Positions 25,809 to 35,976 of a stretch of DNA of 61,770 bases are shown here, in pieces; positions within the stretch are counted from its first letter, which is position 1, and each line of letters opens with the position of its first letter. The position numbers and the translations under genes are program-made. The DNA comes from Streptococcus sanguinis SK355 (GTDB taxonomy: Bacteria; Bacillota; Bacilli; Lactobacillales; Streptococcaceae), in the NCBI RefSeq assembly GCF_000212855.1, contig NZ_GL890993.1, positions 1,217,098 to 1,278,867 of the forward strand. Direction: 5' to 3'. The notes below the pieces were generated by a model, which had not been told where the DNA came from, ran no database searches, and saw only the letters and a program-made list of their open reading frames with translations.

Positions 25809-27173
25809 ATGAAACTAGATTTATATGAAATTGCAGAAGTCCTGTCTGCGAAAAATGATGTGACTCAGTTTGAAAATGTCTCTCTTAGAAATGCTGAGTT
25901 TGACAGCCGCTTGATTGAGTCGGGTGACCTTTTTGTGCCACTCAAGGGGGCACGTGACGGCCACGACTTTATTGCGACAGCCTTTGCTCAGGGAGCTGCT
26001 GCCACCCTATCTGAGCGTCCAGTGGCAGAGGGGGCTTATATCTTAGTCGATGATGTCCTGACAGCCTTCCAGCGCTTGGCCCAGTATTATCTGGAAAAGA
26101 TGCAAGTGGATGTGCTGGCGGTGACAGGTTCCAACGGTAAAACGACAACCAAGGACATGCTGGCTCAGCTACTAGCAACCAGCTACAAGACCTATAAGAC
26201 CCAGGGCAATTACAACAATGAAATCGGTCTGCCTTATACGGTTCTTCACATGCCTGAGGACACAGAGAAACTTGTCTTAGAAATGGGGCAGGACCACTTG
26301 GGGGATATCCATCTCCTGTCGGAACTTGCCAAACCAAAGACGGGCATTGTAACTCTGGTCGGAGAAGCCCATCTGGAATTTTTCGGCAGTCGAGCTGAGA
26401 TTGCCCAAGGCAAGATGCAGATTGCGGATGGTTTGAGAAAAGATGGTCTCTTGATCGTGCCGGCGGATAAGATTGTCAATGAATTTCTGCCAGCGGACTG
26501 CAAACTTGTTCGCTTTGGCCCTGATACGGATATCTTCCTGACGCGTCTGGAAGAGCGAAAGGACAGCTTGAGCTTTGGCTGCAACTTTTTAGAGCAGAGG
26601 ATTGACCTGCCTGTGACTGGTAAGTACAATGCAACCAACGCCATGATTGCAGCCTATGCGGCTCTGCAGGAGGGTGTATCTGAGACGGCTATTGCTCAAG
26701 CCTTTTCTGAGCTGGAGCTGACCCGCAATCGAACAGAGTGGAAGAAAGCTGCCAATGGCGCTGATATCCTATCGGATGTCTACAATGCCAATCCAACAGC
26801 TATGCGCTTGATTCTTGAGACTTTCTCGACCATTCCGGCCAATTCAGGCGGACGAAAATTGGCGGTGCTGGCGGACATGAAAGAGCTGGGAGCGGACTCT
26901 AAGTCCATGCACGGCTCGATGATTACCAGCCTCAATCCAGAAATTTTGACCGACCTTTTCCTCTATGGACAGGACATGGAAGCCCTCTATGACTATGCCA
27001 AGGAAATCTACCCGCCAGGCAAGGTACATTACTTTATCAAAAATGACGAGAAAGATCAGTTTGAACAGTTGACTAAAGCTGTCAGAGAGAGTCTAACCTC
27101 TGCTGACCAAATCCTTCTCAAAGGCAGCAATTCCATGAATCTGGCTAAGCTGGTAGAGGACTTGGAGGGGTAA
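25809..27173 (+). CDS. murF: UDP-MurNAc-tripeptide--D-Ala-D-Ala ligase
   Basis: A 454-aa Mur ligase that adds the D-Ala-D-Ala made by Ddl to UDP-MurNAc-tripeptide. The N-terminal substrate domain contains FDSRLIESGDLFVPLKG. The ATP loop is VTGSNGKTTTKDML (about 106-119), with LEMGQDHLGDI and the C-terminal YNANPTAMRL typical of MurF. GAGGAAG precedes the ATG. It follows ddl by 75 bp, giving a wall-precursor pair. Confidence 0.96.
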   Translation: MKLDLYEIAEVLSAKNDVTQFENVSLRNAEFDSRLIESGDLFVPLKGARDGHDFIATAFAQGAAATLSERPVAEGAYILVDDVLTAFQRLAQYYLEKMQVDVLAVTGSNGKTTTKDMLAQLLATSYKTYKTQGNYNNEIGLPYTVLHMPEDTEKLVLEMGQDHLGDIHLLSELAKPKTGIVTLVGEAHLEFFGSRAEIAQGKMQIADGLRKDGLLIVPADKIVNEFLPADCKLVRFGPDTDIFLTRLEERKDSLSFGCNFLEQRIDLPVTGKYNATNAMIAAYAALQEGVSETAIAQAFSELELTRNRTEWKKAANGADILSDVYNANPTAMRLILETFSTIPANSGGRKLAVLADMKELGADSKSMHGSMITSLNPEILTDLFLYGQDMEALYDYAKEIYPPGKVHYFIKNDEKDQFEQLTKAVRESLTSADQILLKGSNSMNLAKLVEDLEG

Positions 27174-27237
27174 TTCTGAGCAACAACAGGCAGACTCAGC
27201 CTTGTTCAAACCTTATATTAGAATGGGAGTCTAGGAG

Positions 27238-27924
27238 ATGGGAATAAGAGATATGTTTACAACCTATAAAACTGAACCGCCTCAACTGGGACTTTGGTAT
27301 TTTGTTCTTTTGGGGCTGGTCTTTGCGATTATCTGGCTTTCCTATCGCTACTACAATCGGAAAGCTTACCAGCGGCTATTTGTCGGGATGCAAGCTTGCC
27401 AGCTGATAGGCCTCTACTCTTGGTATATACTGACTGCTGCCCCTTTGTCTGAGAGTCTGCCCTTTTATCACTGCAGAATGGCCATGTTTGCCTTGATGTT
27501 TCTGCCTAATCGCTCAGTGTATAAATTTTATTTTGCACTTTTGGGGACTTTTGGCTCGATTGTAGCCTTTATTTATCCGATTTTTGATCCTTACCCTTTT
27601 CCCCATATCACTATTTTGTCCTTTATCATCGGCCATCTAGCGCTCTTGGGAAATTGTTTGATTTATCTTTTCAGATATTATCATACTTTCTCTATGAGCT
27701 GGCAGCGAGTGGTGTGGACGACCCTTATGATGAATGCTTTTTTGCTTGTTATCAATATGTTGACAAAGGGTTCTTATGGATTTCTCACAGATCCGCCGCT
27801 TGTTGGCAATCACGGACTATTGCTCAATTATCTGCTTGTCTCAATCGTCTTAAGTGCAGCAGTTTGCTTAGTTTCTGAAATTTTTAAGCGCGTGGAGCAG
27901 ACTAAGACAGTCACCCTAACCTAA
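27238..27924 (+). CDS. YwaF/TIGR02206-like integral membrane protein (copy 1)
   Basis: A 228-aa protein with about six to seven membrane helices, matching the YwaF-type TIGR02206 family from memory; function unknown. Shared marks with the next gene are SLPFYHCRMAMFA, FALLGTFGS, YPIFDPYPFPHIT and GSYGFL...PPL. The start at 27238 is kept because GGGAG lies 9 nt upstream and the frame aligns with the paralog; an ATG at 27253 is possible. It is 64 bp after murF, so it may be cotranscribed with it. Confidence 0.8.
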   Translation: MGIRDMFTTYKTEPPQLGLWYFVLLGLVFAIIWLSYRYYNRKAYQRLFVGMQACQLIGLYSWYILTAAPLSESLPFYHCRMAMFALMFLPNRSVYKFYFALLGTFGSIVAFIYPIFDPYPFPHITILSFIIGHLALLGNCLIYLFRYYHTFSMSWQRVVWTTLMMNAFLLVINMLTKGSYGFLTDPPLVGNHGLLLNYLLVSIVLSAAVCLVSEIFKRVEQTKTVTLT

Positions 27925-27942
27925 TCATCTAACGGAGGATTT

Positions 27943-28629
27943 ATGAAAGATTTTTTAACTACGACAAAAACGGTGGCACCGCCTATCTCGATTTTATGGT
28001 ATGCTGTGATGATTGCTCTGGTCTTGCTGTCTATTTGGAGTTCGCTCAAATATCATGATAATCCGCGTTTTGTCAAGGCTTTTAAGTGGATTCAGATTGC
28101 CCAGCTGCTGATACTTTATAGCTGGTATTTTGGTTTTCGGATTCCCTTTACCAATAGCTTACCTTTTTATCATTGCCGCCTGGCTATGTTTGCGGTGGTC
28201 TTTCTGCCAGACAAATGGCGCAGTAAGCAGTATTTTGCTCTATTAGGAGCTAGCGGAGCGGTCTTTGCCTTGGGCTACCCAGTCTTTGACCCCTATGATT
28301 TCCCGCACATTACCAGCTTTTCTTTCCTGATTGGCCACTATGCTCTCTTGGTTAATTCCTTGATTTATCTGATGAATCACTACGACAAGACTCTGCTCAA
28401 GAAATACATGATTGTAGCTTACACCTTTGGCCTCAATCTTTTCCTAGTCGGCGTTAATCAAGTGACAGGAGGAAATTACGGTCTGCTAAAAAGTCCGCCT
28501 TTTATCCCTAATGCCTCCCTATGGATAAAGTACCTTCTTGTATCAGTCATCCTTTCTCTGGCTCTGGTTCTCTTTGATATATTGTTTAAGAAACGGTGGA
28601 AAAAGCAGTTAAGTCTGGTTCGAAGTTAA
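27943..28629 (+). CDS. YwaF/TIGR02206-like integral membrane protein (copy 2)
   Basis: A 228-aa tandem paralog of the preceding gene with the same length and the same landmarks: SLPFYHCRLAMFA, YFALLGASG, YPVFDPYDFPHIT and GNYGLL...PPF. The His and Asp residues in these loops are conserved between the copies, suggesting a shared site near the membrane. CGGAGG precedes the ATG; the gap to copy 1 is 18 bp, so they form one transcript. The divergence between copies is wide, indicating an old duplication. Confidence 0.82.
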   Translation: MKDFLTTTKTVAPPISILWYAVMIALVLLSIWSSLKYHDNPRFVKAFKWIQIAQLLILYSWYFGFRIPFTNSLPFYHCRLAMFAVVFLPDKWRSKQYFALLGASGAVFALGYPVFDPYDFPHITSFSFLIGHYALLVNSLIYLMNHYDKTLLKKYMIVAYTFGLNLFLVGVNQVTGGNYGLLKSPPFIPNASLWIKYLLVSVILSLALVLFDILFKKRWKKQLSLVRS

Positions 28630-28647
28630 TTCACTTCAAATTTATAG

Positions 28648-28678
28648 ATCCTGTCAAGTTAATGTGGCAGGATTTTTT
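28648..28678 (+). terminator. Terminator
   Basis: ATCCTGTCA/TGGCAGGAT stem with one G-U pair, then T6; it ends the YwaF pair. Confidence 0.85.
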
Positions 28679-28842
28679 AAAAATTAGAAAGCTTAATTAT
28701 GACTTGCTTTGCTTCTAGTAACAAAAATGGACGGTTTGTCTATCAACTCTTTAAGCTGGTTCAACTAGATGCTTCCGTTCGCTGAATGAAACACTCCAAA
28801 TTTTTGGCTTTCTTAAAGCCTCGCAGACAAAGGGGAGAAAGC

Positions 28843-29002
28843 TTGAACCTCTATCTCTTTAAACGGAATAAGGCCGTTTTTTTCCATGACAGCTGAAGAG
28901 AAAGAAGAGCTGGAAACCAGAAAAAAACGCCTGCTCTATTTACTGGTTTTAATCTTAGTCTTTGCAATTTTCCTCTTTAGCAGTTTCATTGTCAGATTTT
29001 AA
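28843..29002 (+). pseudogene. Small membrane-protein ORF, possibly split by frameshift
   Basis: Two overlapping frames make sense only together. The first starts at TTG 28843 behind a strong AAGGGGAG and reads NLYLFKRNKAVF to a T7 run (28877-28883), then soon stops at 28896. The second frame opens at ATG 28886 with TAEEKEELETRKKR and one membrane helix (LLYLLVLILVFAIFLF), ending at 29002. With six instead of seven T residues they join into one 52-aa protein. The second part alone is 38 aa and has no good ribosome site. Frameshift, slippage or sequence error are all possible. The rest of the gap 28679-29068 shows no other gene. Confidence 0.42.
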
Positions 29003-29030
29003 AGGAAATTTCATTGACTTAGGAGAATAG

Positions 29031-29054
29031 AATCGCTCAAAAGGGCGATTTTTA
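29031..29054 (+). terminator. Terminator
   Basis: AATCGC/GCGATT stem with T5, after the small split ORF. Confidence 0.75.
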
Positions 29055-29068
29055 TCTTCTTTAGATAA

Positions 29069-29097
29069 TTGAAAAAAAGCGCTAAATCCGCTATAAT
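29069..29097 (+). promoter_or_regulatory. Promoter of prfC
   Basis: TTGAAA (29069-29074), 17 bp, TATAAT (29092-29097), with a leader of about 85 nt. Confidence 0.72.
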
Positions 29098-29188
29098 AGG
29101 TAGGTTGAAAGGATTGAAATACTCCGATGTAAAATAAAAAACAAATACTAAGATTCACCATTATCCTAAATGAAAGAAAGAGAAGAAG

Positions 29189-30733
29189 ATGACTTTACAA
29201 GAAGAAATTAAGAAACGCCGGACTTTTGCCATTATCTCCCACCCGGACGCGGGGAAGACGACCATTACGGAGCAGTTGCTCTACTTCGGAGGCGAGATTC
29301 GTGAGGCTGGGACAGTCAAGGGGAAAAAGACGGGTAACTTTGCCAAATCCGACTGGATGGATATTGAGAAGCAGCGGGGGATTTCAGTGACTTCCTCTGT
29401 CATGCAGTTTGACTACGATGGCAAGCGGGTCAATATTCTAGATACGCCGGGGCACGAGGACTTCTCAGAAGATACTTATCGGACCTTGATGGCAGTGGAT
29501 GCTGCGGTTATGGTTATTGACTCGGCCAAGGGTATTGAGGCCCAGACCAAGAAATTGTTTGAGGTTGTCAAGCATCGGAATATTCCAGTCTTCACTTTTA
29601 TGAATAAGCTGGACCGTGACGGTCGCGAGCCCTTGGACTTGTTGGAAGAATTGGAAGAGATTTTGGGTATTGCCAGCTATCCGATGAATTGGCCGATTGG
29701 CATGGGGAAGAGTTTTGAAGGTTTGTATGACCTTTACAATGAGCGGCTGGAACTTTATAAGGGTAAGGAGCGCTTTGCAACTCTGGCAGAAGGCGACCAA
29801 CTGTTTGCTTCCAATCCTTTTTATGAGCAGGTTAAGGAAGACATTGAGCTCTTGAGCGAAGCTGGAAATGAATTCTCAGAAGAAGCGATTTTGGAGGGCA
29901 AGCTGACACCTGTTTTCTTTGGCTCAGCCCTGACTAACTTTGGCGTCCAGACTTTTCTGGAAACCTTCCTCAAGTTTGCTCCGGAACCGCATGGCCATAA
30001 GAAGACAGATGGCGAGGTAGTTGAGCCACTCAGCCCAGATTTTTCAGGCTTTGTCTTTAAAATTCAGGCCAATATGGACCCGCGCCACCGCGACCGTATC
30101 GCCTTTGTCCGTATCGTTTCTGGCGAGTTTGAACGTGGTATGAGTGTCAATTTGCCTCGCACTGGTAAGTCTGCCAAGCTGTCCAATGTTACCCAGTTTA
30201 TGGCTGAAAGTCGGGAAAATGTGACCAATGCTGTAGCTGGTGATATTATCGGGGTTTATGATACGGGGACTTATCAGGTCGGTGATACCTTGACTGTAGG
30301 CAAGAATAAGTTTGAATTTGAACCTCTGCCAACCTTTACTCCAGAGATCTTTATGAAGGTTTCAGCCAAGAATGTCATGAAGCAAAAATCCTTCCATAAG
30401 GGGATTGAGCAGTTGGTGCAAGAGGGAGCTATCCAGCTTTATACCAACTACCAGACGGGCGAGTACATGCTGGGCGCTGTCGGTCAGCTCCAGTTTGAGG
30501 TCTTCAAGCACCGTATGGAAAATGAATACAATGCTGAAGTGGTCATGAATCCTATGGGCAAGAAGACTGTCCGTTGGATTTCACCAGATGACTTAGACGA
30601 GCGTATGTCTTCTAGCCGTAATATCCTAGCTAAAGACCGCTTTGATCAGCCAGTCTTCCTCTTTGAAAACGACTTTGCCCTGCGCTGGTTCGCGGACAAG
30701 TATCCAGATGTTAAATTAGAAGAGAAGATGTAA
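29189..30733 (+). CDS. prfC: Peptide chain release factor 3
   Basis: A 514-aa translational GTPase that recycles RF1 and RF2 after termination. The G1 loop is [16 protein letters not shown]2 and switch I lie around [13 protein letters not shown]3 is [14 protein letters not shown] and G4 is NKLDRDG. Domains 2 and 3 follow with normal length. The Gly-rich RF3 insert [13 protein letters not shown] separates it from EF-G. The ribosome site is weak (AGAGAAGAAG). It is a single gene. Confidence 0.96.
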   Translation: MTLQEEIKKRRTFAIISHPDAGKTTITEQLLYFGGEIREAGTVKGKKTGNFAKSDWMDIEKQRGISVTSSVMQFDYDGKRVNILDTPGHEDFSEDTYRTLMAVDAAVMVIDSAKGIEAQTKKLFEVVKHRNIPVFTFMNKLDRDGREPLDLLEELEEILGIASYPMNWPIGMGKSFEGLYDLYNERLELYKGKERFATLAEGDQLFASNPFYEQVKEDIELLSEAGNEFSEEAILEGKLTPVFFGSALTNFGVQTFLETFLKFAPEPHGHKKTDGEVVEPLSPDFSGFVFKIQANMDPRHRDRIAFVRIVSGEFERGMSVNLPRTGKSAKLSNVTQFMAESRENVTNAVAGDIIGVYDTGTYQVGDTLTVGKNKFEFEPLPTFTPEIFMKVSAKNVMKQKSFHKGIEQLVQEGAIQLYTNYQTGEYMLGAVGQLQFEVFKHRMENEYNAEVVMNPMGKKTVRWISPDDLDERMSSSRNILAKDRFDQPVFLFENDFALRWFADKYPDVKLEEKM

Positions 30734-31070
30734 CTCAGTGCCAACAATTGGAACTAAAGTTCCTAATTGTTGGACGCTAGCTGCTATTGTACGGACTAGC
30801 TAACTGCCTTACTAACTCATCGGCGAAAAAATAATCGTTTTCGCTTCTTTATGTCCTAGTGAATGGGATTGTTATGATTGTATAATAAACTAAAGTTACT
30901 AAGGCCGAGTTCTGTTGGACCCTTGCTAGCCACTTGACTAATCTCATCAGACGAGACAACTAATTTGGTTGGTTTTGTGCTTCGACATTGCATATTTACT
31001 TGCAGGAAGAGTTTATGAAGTTGGGTGCTAGTTTATTAGAGAATCATTCTACCTCATAGAAAGGAGCTCC
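30734..31070. other. Structured gap between prfC and corA
   Basis: No gene is seen. It holds a hairpin at 30741-30775 (CCAACAATT/AATTGTTGG plus GGAAC/GTTCC with one bulged T, no T-run), a second at 30823-30850 (GCGAAAA/TTTTCGC then TTCTTT, probable terminator), and a TATAAT at 30881-30886 for corA with a leader of about 180 nt. GTTGGAC occurs at both 30769 and 30923 with loosely similar flanks, hinting at a degenerate repeat. Confidence 0.5.
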
Positions 31071-31979
31071 ATGTTTCTGGAAAGAAAACTAAAAGATCAG
31101 TCTGTCTGGATCAACATTGACTCAGATAGTTTCAAAAAGAACGCGCGGATTTATCAGGATTATGAAATTGATAAAGAGACCATCGAGTATGCACTCGATA
31201 AGAACGAGCGGGCTCACATGGACTACAATCGTGAGAATGGAACAGTTGTCTTTATCTACAATGTCCTTAATCTAGCGACAGACAAGGAACATTATGAGAC
31301 GATTCCCATGACCTTTGTGGTGCAGCAGGGGCGGCTCATTACTATCAGCAATCAAGACAATGCCTATGTTGTGGACATGATGAAAGCCTATACTGAGCAT
31401 CATGAGCCAGTATCGGTCTATAAGTTTCTTTTTGCTAGTCTGGAGTTGGTCTCCAATTCTTACTATCCAGTCGTTGAGCGTATGGACAAGCGCAAGGATG
31501 AGATTAATGCTCTCCTGCGTCAGACAACTACCAAAAAGCATCTTTTTGCTCTGTCCGACTTGGAAACATCTATGGTCTACCTGCTTGCTGCTGCCAAGCA
31601 GAATCACATGCTCCTAGAGCATATCAAAAGCCACGGCATTTATCGTCGTTTTGATGAGTTAGAAACCGAGCAGTTTGAGGATGCCATGATTGAAGCTCGT
31701 CAGCTCGTTTCGATGACTGATCTAATTGCTCAAGTTCTCAGCCAGCTCTCTGGCTCCTACAATAACATCCTGAACAACAATCTGAATGACAATTTGACGG
31801 TCTTGACCATTATTTCGGTCCTTCTGGCAGTGCTTGCAGTTATCACTGGTTTCTTTGGTATGAATGTTCCTCTGCCTTTGTCTAATGATAAAAATGCCTG
31901 GATTTATATTGTTGTCATTAGTCTAATCATCTGGGGACTCCTGACCAAGCTTCTTAAATGGTTAGCCAATAAGAAGTGA
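31071..31979 (+). CDS. CorA-family divalent-cation transporter
   Basis: A 302-aa CorA/Alr1-type protein that takes up magnesium or related cations as a pentamer. A large cytoplasmic N-terminal domain (1-235) with a long stalk helix precedes two membrane helices; the first ends in the signature GFFGMNVP (about 260-267) with GMN intact. The second helix ends in basic residues. AAAGGAG precedes the ATG. The family also includes cobalt, nickel and zinc transporters and the ion is not resolved. No M-box-like leader is recognised upstream. Confidence 0.92.
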   Translation: MFLERKLKDQSVWINIDSDSFKKNARIYQDYEIDKETIEYALDKNERAHMDYNRENGTVVFIYNVLNLATDKEHYETIPMTFVVQQGRLITISNQDNAYVVDMMKAYTEHHEPVSVYKFLFASLELVSNSYYPVVERMDKRKDEINALLRQTTTKKHLFALSDLETSMVYLLAAAKQNHMLLEHIKSHGIYRRFDELETEQFEDAMIEARQLVSMTDLIAQVLSQLSGSYNNILNNNLNDNLTVLTIISVLLAVLAVITGFFGMNVPLPLSNDKNAWIYIVVISLIIWGLLTKLLKWLANKK

Positions 31980-32003
31980 ACATTTGAGATTATTTTACCT
32001 ATA

Positions 32004-32033
32004 ACAAGCTCCGAGGATGGTGCTTGTTTTTTC
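32004..32033 (+). terminator. Terminator after corA
   Basis: ACAAGC/GCTTGT plus CC/GG pairing and T6. Confidence 0.88.
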
Positions 32034-32091
32034 GTGCTTGGGAAAGAAAATGATTAGTACAGTTTGCCTGTATTTAAAAAACTGTTATTTT

Positions 32092-32110
32092 ATGTCATAA
32101 AATATAACAT
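32092..32110 (+). promoter_or_regulatory. GlnR box upstream of the acnA operon
   Basis: ATGTCATAAAATATAACAT matches the full GlnR/TnrA consensus ATGTNA-N7-TNACAT. It sits 18 bp upstream of the -35, centred about 62 bp before the expected start point. Confidence 0.8.
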
Positions 32111-32127
32111 AAAAATTATAATTTTTA

Positions 32128-32156
32128 TTGAATAAAATTTCATAATAAAGTATAAT
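32128..32156 (+). promoter_or_regulatory. Promoter of the acnA-gltA-icd operon
   Basis: TTGAAT (32128-32133), 17 bp, TATAAT (32151-32156), in an AT-rich region. Confidence 0.75.
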
Positions 32157-32190
32157 ATAAAACAATTTAAAATAAGTGAGGGGTAGAAAT

Positions 32191-34860
32191 ATGGCAGAAT
32201 ACCTAAGCGATTTAAATTATAAAGGAAAAACATACCAATACACAGACCTTGGGAAAGCCTCAACTCTACTAGGAGGGGATATAGAAGAACTTCCTTATTC
32301 TATACGCATATTATTAGAAAGTGTCCTTCGTAAGGAAGATGGGGTTGACGTAATAAAAGATAACATTATCTCTTTGATGCATTATCAAGCTAAATCACCA
32401 AGCGGAGAAGTTCCTTTTAAACCAAGCCGAGTTATTCTCCAGGATTTTACGGGTGTTCCTGTCGTAGTAGATTTGGCTAGTATGCGTGATGCGATTGTTG
32501 GTCAGGGTGGTCGGGCGGATATGATTAATCCAGAAATTCCAGTTGATTTAGTCATTGATCATAGTGTTCAAGTGGATTTTTATGGCTGTGACACAGCTCT
32601 AGAGGCCAATATGACCAAGGAATTTGTCCGCAACAATGAGCGCTACGAATTTCTCAAGTGGGCAGAAAAATCATTTGATAATTATCGGGCAGTTCCTCCT
32701 GCTACAGGAATTATCCATCAGGTTAATATTGAATTTCTTAGTGATGTCATCATCGAAAAGGATGGCCAACTCTATCCGGACAGCATGTTTGGAACGGACA
32801 GTCATACGACCATGATCAATGGTATCGGTGTTCTGGGCTGGGGTGTTGGTGGGATTGAGGCTGAGGCTGCCATGCTAGGTGAGGCTTCTTATTTCCCAGT
32901 TCCTGAGGTGATTGGTGTTCGTCTATTGGGCAAGCTGCCAAAGATTGCGACAGCGACGGATTTGGCTTTAAAGGTCACGCAAATCTTGCGACAGGAAAAT
33001 GTTGTTGGTAAATTTGTCGAGTTCTTTGGGCCTGGCTTGTCTAATCTAAGTCTGGCTGACCGGGCAACGGTGGCTAATATGGCGCCAGAATACGGAGCTA
33101 CCTGTGGCTATTTTCCGATAGATGAGGAAACGCTTAATTACATGCGTCTGACCAATCGATCAGAAGATCATATCGAGCTGACCCGTCTCTATGCTCAAAA
33201 AAATCACCTTTTCTATGATGAAAGGGTTGAGCCAAACTATACCAAGGTAGTCGAAATTGATTTGTCTAGCATTGTGCCGAGTATCTCAGGACCCAAGCGA
33301 CCCCAAGATTTGATTGAATTAACAGCTGCTAAAGAAGAATTTCAAGCTAGTATAGTCAGGGAAGCGGGGGTCCGAGGCTTTGGGCTAGATGAGAGCGAGC
33401 TGGAAAAGTCTGCAGTGGTTCAGTTTTCTGACCATGAGGAGATGATTAAGACCGGCCATGTGGCTATCGCTGCCATTACTAGCTGTACCAATACATCTAA
33501 TCCCTATGTGCTGATGGCGGCAGGGCTTTTGGCCAAGAAAGCAGTAGAAAAAGGCTTACAGGTTTCAAAGACTGTCAAAACTTCTTTGGCTCCGGGCAGC
33601 AAGGTGGTCACAGGCTATCTCAAGAAGAGTGGTCTGCAAACTTATCTGGATCAGCTTGGTTTCAATCTTGTCGGCTATGGCTGCACCACTTGTATTGGAA
33701 ATTCAGGCGATCTCCGACCGGAAGTGGCTCAGGCGATTACGGATACTGACTTGCTGGCTAGTGCTGTTCTTTCAGGCAATCGCAATTTTGAAGGACGAAT
33801 CAATCCACTGGTCAAGGCCAATTTCCTAGCTAGTCCGCCCTTGGTAGTTGCCTATGCTCTGGCTGGAAATACCAATATCAATCTGACCAGTGAGCCACTA
33901 GGTTATGATCAAAAGGGGCAGCCTGTTTATTTGATGGATTTGATGCCGGAGCACGACTTGGTTGCAGATTATGTTCAAAAATACGTGACGCGCCAGCTTT
34001 TTGAAAAAGAATATGCCCATGTGTTTGATGACAATGAAAAATGGAATCAGATTCCGACAGCCTCTTCTCAAAATTATCAGTGGAATCAGGCTTCGACCTA
34101 TATTCAAAATCCACCTTACTTTGATGGCTTAGCTGATGATTTAGTCATTCAGCCACTGAAAAATCTTGCGGTGCTGGCGAAATTTGGGGATACGGTGACG
34201 ACAGACCATATCTCCCCAGCAGGAAATATCGCCAGAAACAGCCCAGCGGCTTCCTATTTACTGGAGCACGGAGTGGATTACCAAGAGTTTAATTCCTATG
34301 GCAGCCGTCGGGGTAATCATGAGGTCATGATGCGGGGGACTTTTGCCAATATTCGTATTAAAAATGAATTGGCAGATGGAAAGATTGGTGGTTACACAGA
34401 TTATAAAGGAGAGATATTATCCATTTATGAGGCGGCCATGCGCTACAAGGAAGAGCAAATTGATACCATTGTCCTAGCTGGCAAAGACTATGGTATGGGG
34501 TCCAGCCGTGATTGGGCAGCTAAGGGGGCTAATCTTTTGGGTGTCAAGGTGGTGTTGGCAGAGAGTTTTGAGCGTATCCACCGGTCTAATCTGGTCATGA
34601 TGGGGATTCTTCCTCTGCAGTATCTAGAGGGAGAAAATGCGGCTAGTCTGGGCTTAACAGGTAAGGAGACTTTCGACATCAATCTGCCACAGAACCCGCA
34701 AGTTGGCCAGCTGGTTGACGTGGTAGCTCTGAAAGATGCTGAAGAAATAGCTTTTCAAGCTCGGCTGCGTTTTGATGCAGAGGCGGATATTCGTTACTAT
34801 GAAAACGGGGGAATCTTGCCCATGGTCGTTAGAAAGAAATTAGAGGAGGTGGGAGCATGA
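32191..34860 (+). CDS. acnA: Aconitate hydratase
   Basis: An 889-aa aconitase of the AcnA/IRP1 type that isomerises citrate to isocitrate. The 4Fe-4S ligands are the Cys of [10 protein letters not shown] (about 433) and both Cys of [12 protein letters not shown] (about 499 and 502). The swivel domain carries [15 protein letters not shown] and [18 protein letters not shown] precedes the ATG at 32191; a GTG at 32176 overlaps that site. It overlaps gltA by 4 bp. With citrate synthase and isocitrate dehydrogenase it forms the oxidative half-branch from acetyl-CoA and oxaloacetate to 2-oxoglutarate. S. mutans has this operon; S. pneumoniae lacks it. Confidence 0.97.
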   Translation: MAEYLSDLNYKGKTYQYTDLGKASTLLGGDIEELPYSIRILLESVLRKEDGVDVIKDNIISLMHYQAKSPSGEVPFKPSRVILQDFTGVPVVVDLASMRDAIVGQGGRADMINPEIPVDLVIDHSVQVDFYGCDTALEANMTKEFVRNNERYEFLKWAEKSFDNYRAVPPATGIIHQVNIEFLSDVIIEKDGQLYPDSMFGTDSHTTMINGIGVLGWGVGGIEAEAAMLGEASYFPVPEVIGVRLLGKLPKIATATDLALKVTQILRQENVVGKFVEFFGPGLSNLSLADRATVANMAPEYGATCGYFPIDEETLNYMRLTNRSEDHIELTRLYAQKNHLFYDERVEPNYTKVVEIDLSSIVPSISGPKRPQDLIELTAAKEEFQASIVREAGVRGFGLDESELEKSAVVQFSDHEEMIKTGHVAIAAITSCTNTSNPYVLMAAGLLAKKAVEKGLQVSKTVKTSLAPGSKVVTGYLKKSGLQTYLDQLGFNLVGYGCTTCIGNSGDLRPEVAQAITDTDLLASAVLSGNRNFEGRINPLVKANFLASPPLVVAYALAGNTNINLTSEPLGYDQKGQPVYLMDLMPEHDLVADYVQKYVTRQLFEKEYAHVFDDNEKWNQIPTASSQNYQWNQASTYIQNPPYFDGLADDLVIQPLKNLAVLAKFGDTVTTDHISPAGNIARNSPAASYLLEHGVDYQEFNSYGSRRGNHEVMMRGTFANIRIKNELADGKIGGYTDYKGEILSIYEAAMRYKEEQIDTIVLAGKDYGMGSSRDWAAKGANLLGVKVVLAESFERIHRSNLVMMGILPLQYLEGENAASLGLTGKETFDINLPQNPQVGQLVDVVALKDAEEIAFQARLRFDAEADIRYYENGGILPMVVRKKLEEVGA

Positions 34861-35975
34861 GTCAGACGGACGGTTTGAAAGATACCATTGCCTGTGATAC
34901 CAGGATTAGCCAGATTGTGGATGATTCTTTGTCTTATGCGGGTTACAATATTTCTGAATTGGTAGAGCACCATGCGAGTTTTGAAGAGGTGATTTATCTG
35001 CTGTGGCATTTGCATTTGCCGACTCAGATTGAGCTCAAGCATTTTGAAGAAGATCTGCGAGCTAATTATGCCATTAGCGATGCGGTGGAGCAGTGCATCC
35101 TTATTCAGTCCCGCAAGCACCTTCATCCCATGAGTGTCTTGCGCTCGACGGTCAGTCTTTTGGGCGTTTATAATGTCCATGCTGAGGAAGCGTCTCTAGA
35201 AGCGACCTATGAGCAGAGTATCCAGCTTATGGCAAAGATGCCGACTATTATTGCGGCTTTTGCCAGACTGAGGTCGGGTCAGACTCCGATAGAGCCACGG
35301 GAGGATTTGGGATTCGCGGCTAATTTCCTCTATATGCTCAAAGGACAAGAGGCGAGTGAGCTTGAAGTCAAAGCCTTCAACTGCGCCTTGGTGCTTCATG
35401 CCGATCATGAACTCAATGCTTCAACCTTTGCAGCTCGTGTTTGCGCCTCAACCTTGACCGATATTTATTCCTGCGTGACAGCAGCTGTTGGAGCACTCAA
35501 GGGCTCGCTTCATGGCGGCGCTAATGAATGTGTCTTTGATATGCTGAAAGAGATCAGAGAGGAAGGGGATTGCCAGGCCTACCTAGACCGCAAGTTGGCC
35601 TCTCATGAGAAGATTATGGGCTTTGGTCATCGAGTTTATAAGACCCAAGATCCGCGTGAAAAATACCTGCGACAAATGGCCAAGGACTTGACACAGGGAA
35701 CCAAAGACGAAGTCTGGTATCAGCTTTCAGAGGAAATTGAAGCTTATATGAAGCATACCAAGCATCTGATACCGAATGTCGATTTTTATTCGGCTACGGT
35801 TTACCATGTACTGGGCATTGACAGCAGTATCTACACTTTGATTTTTGCTATGAGCCGGGTGACTGGCTGGATTGCCCATATTCAGGAACAGCGCAAGAAC
35901 AATAAGCTGATTCGGCCACGTTCTAACTATATTGGTGCTCAAGGTTTGGAGTATCTTCCCATTGGAAGGAGATAA
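34857..35975 (+). CDS. gltA: Citrate synthase
   Basis: A 372-aa type I, Gram-positive-length citrate synthase that condenses acetyl-CoA and oxaloacetate. Catalytic residues are in [11 protein letters not shown] (His), GFGHRVYK (His) and [11 protein letters not shown] (Asp). The ATGA overlap with acnA shows translational coupling. Length fits the short bacterial form without the NADH-regulated N-terminal domain. The icd start follows its stop by one base. Confidence 0.96.
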   Translation: MSQTDGLKDTIACDTRISQIVDDSLSYAGYNISELVEHHASFEEVIYLLWHLHLPTQIELKHFEEDLRANYAISDAVEQCILIQSRKHLHPMSVLRSTVSLLGVYNVHAEEASLEATYEQSIQLMAKMPTIIAAFARLRSGQTPIEPREDLGFAANFLYMLKGQEASELEVKAFNCALVLHADHELNASTFAARVCASTLTDIYSCVTAAVGALKGSLHGGANECVFDMLKEIREEGDCQAYLDRKLASHEKIMGFGHRVYKTQDPREKYLRQMAKDLTQGTKDEVWYQLSEEIEAYMKHTKHLIPNVDFYSATVYHVLGIDSSIYTLIFAMSRVTGWIAHIQEQRKNNKLIRPRSNYIGAQGLEYLPIGRR

Positions 35976-35976
35976 A

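Noticed and set aside
30887..31070. A magnesium riboswitch (M-box) in the corA leader.
   Set aside because: The leader lacks the conserved M-box blocks I know and no terminator/antiterminator pair is placed before the gene.
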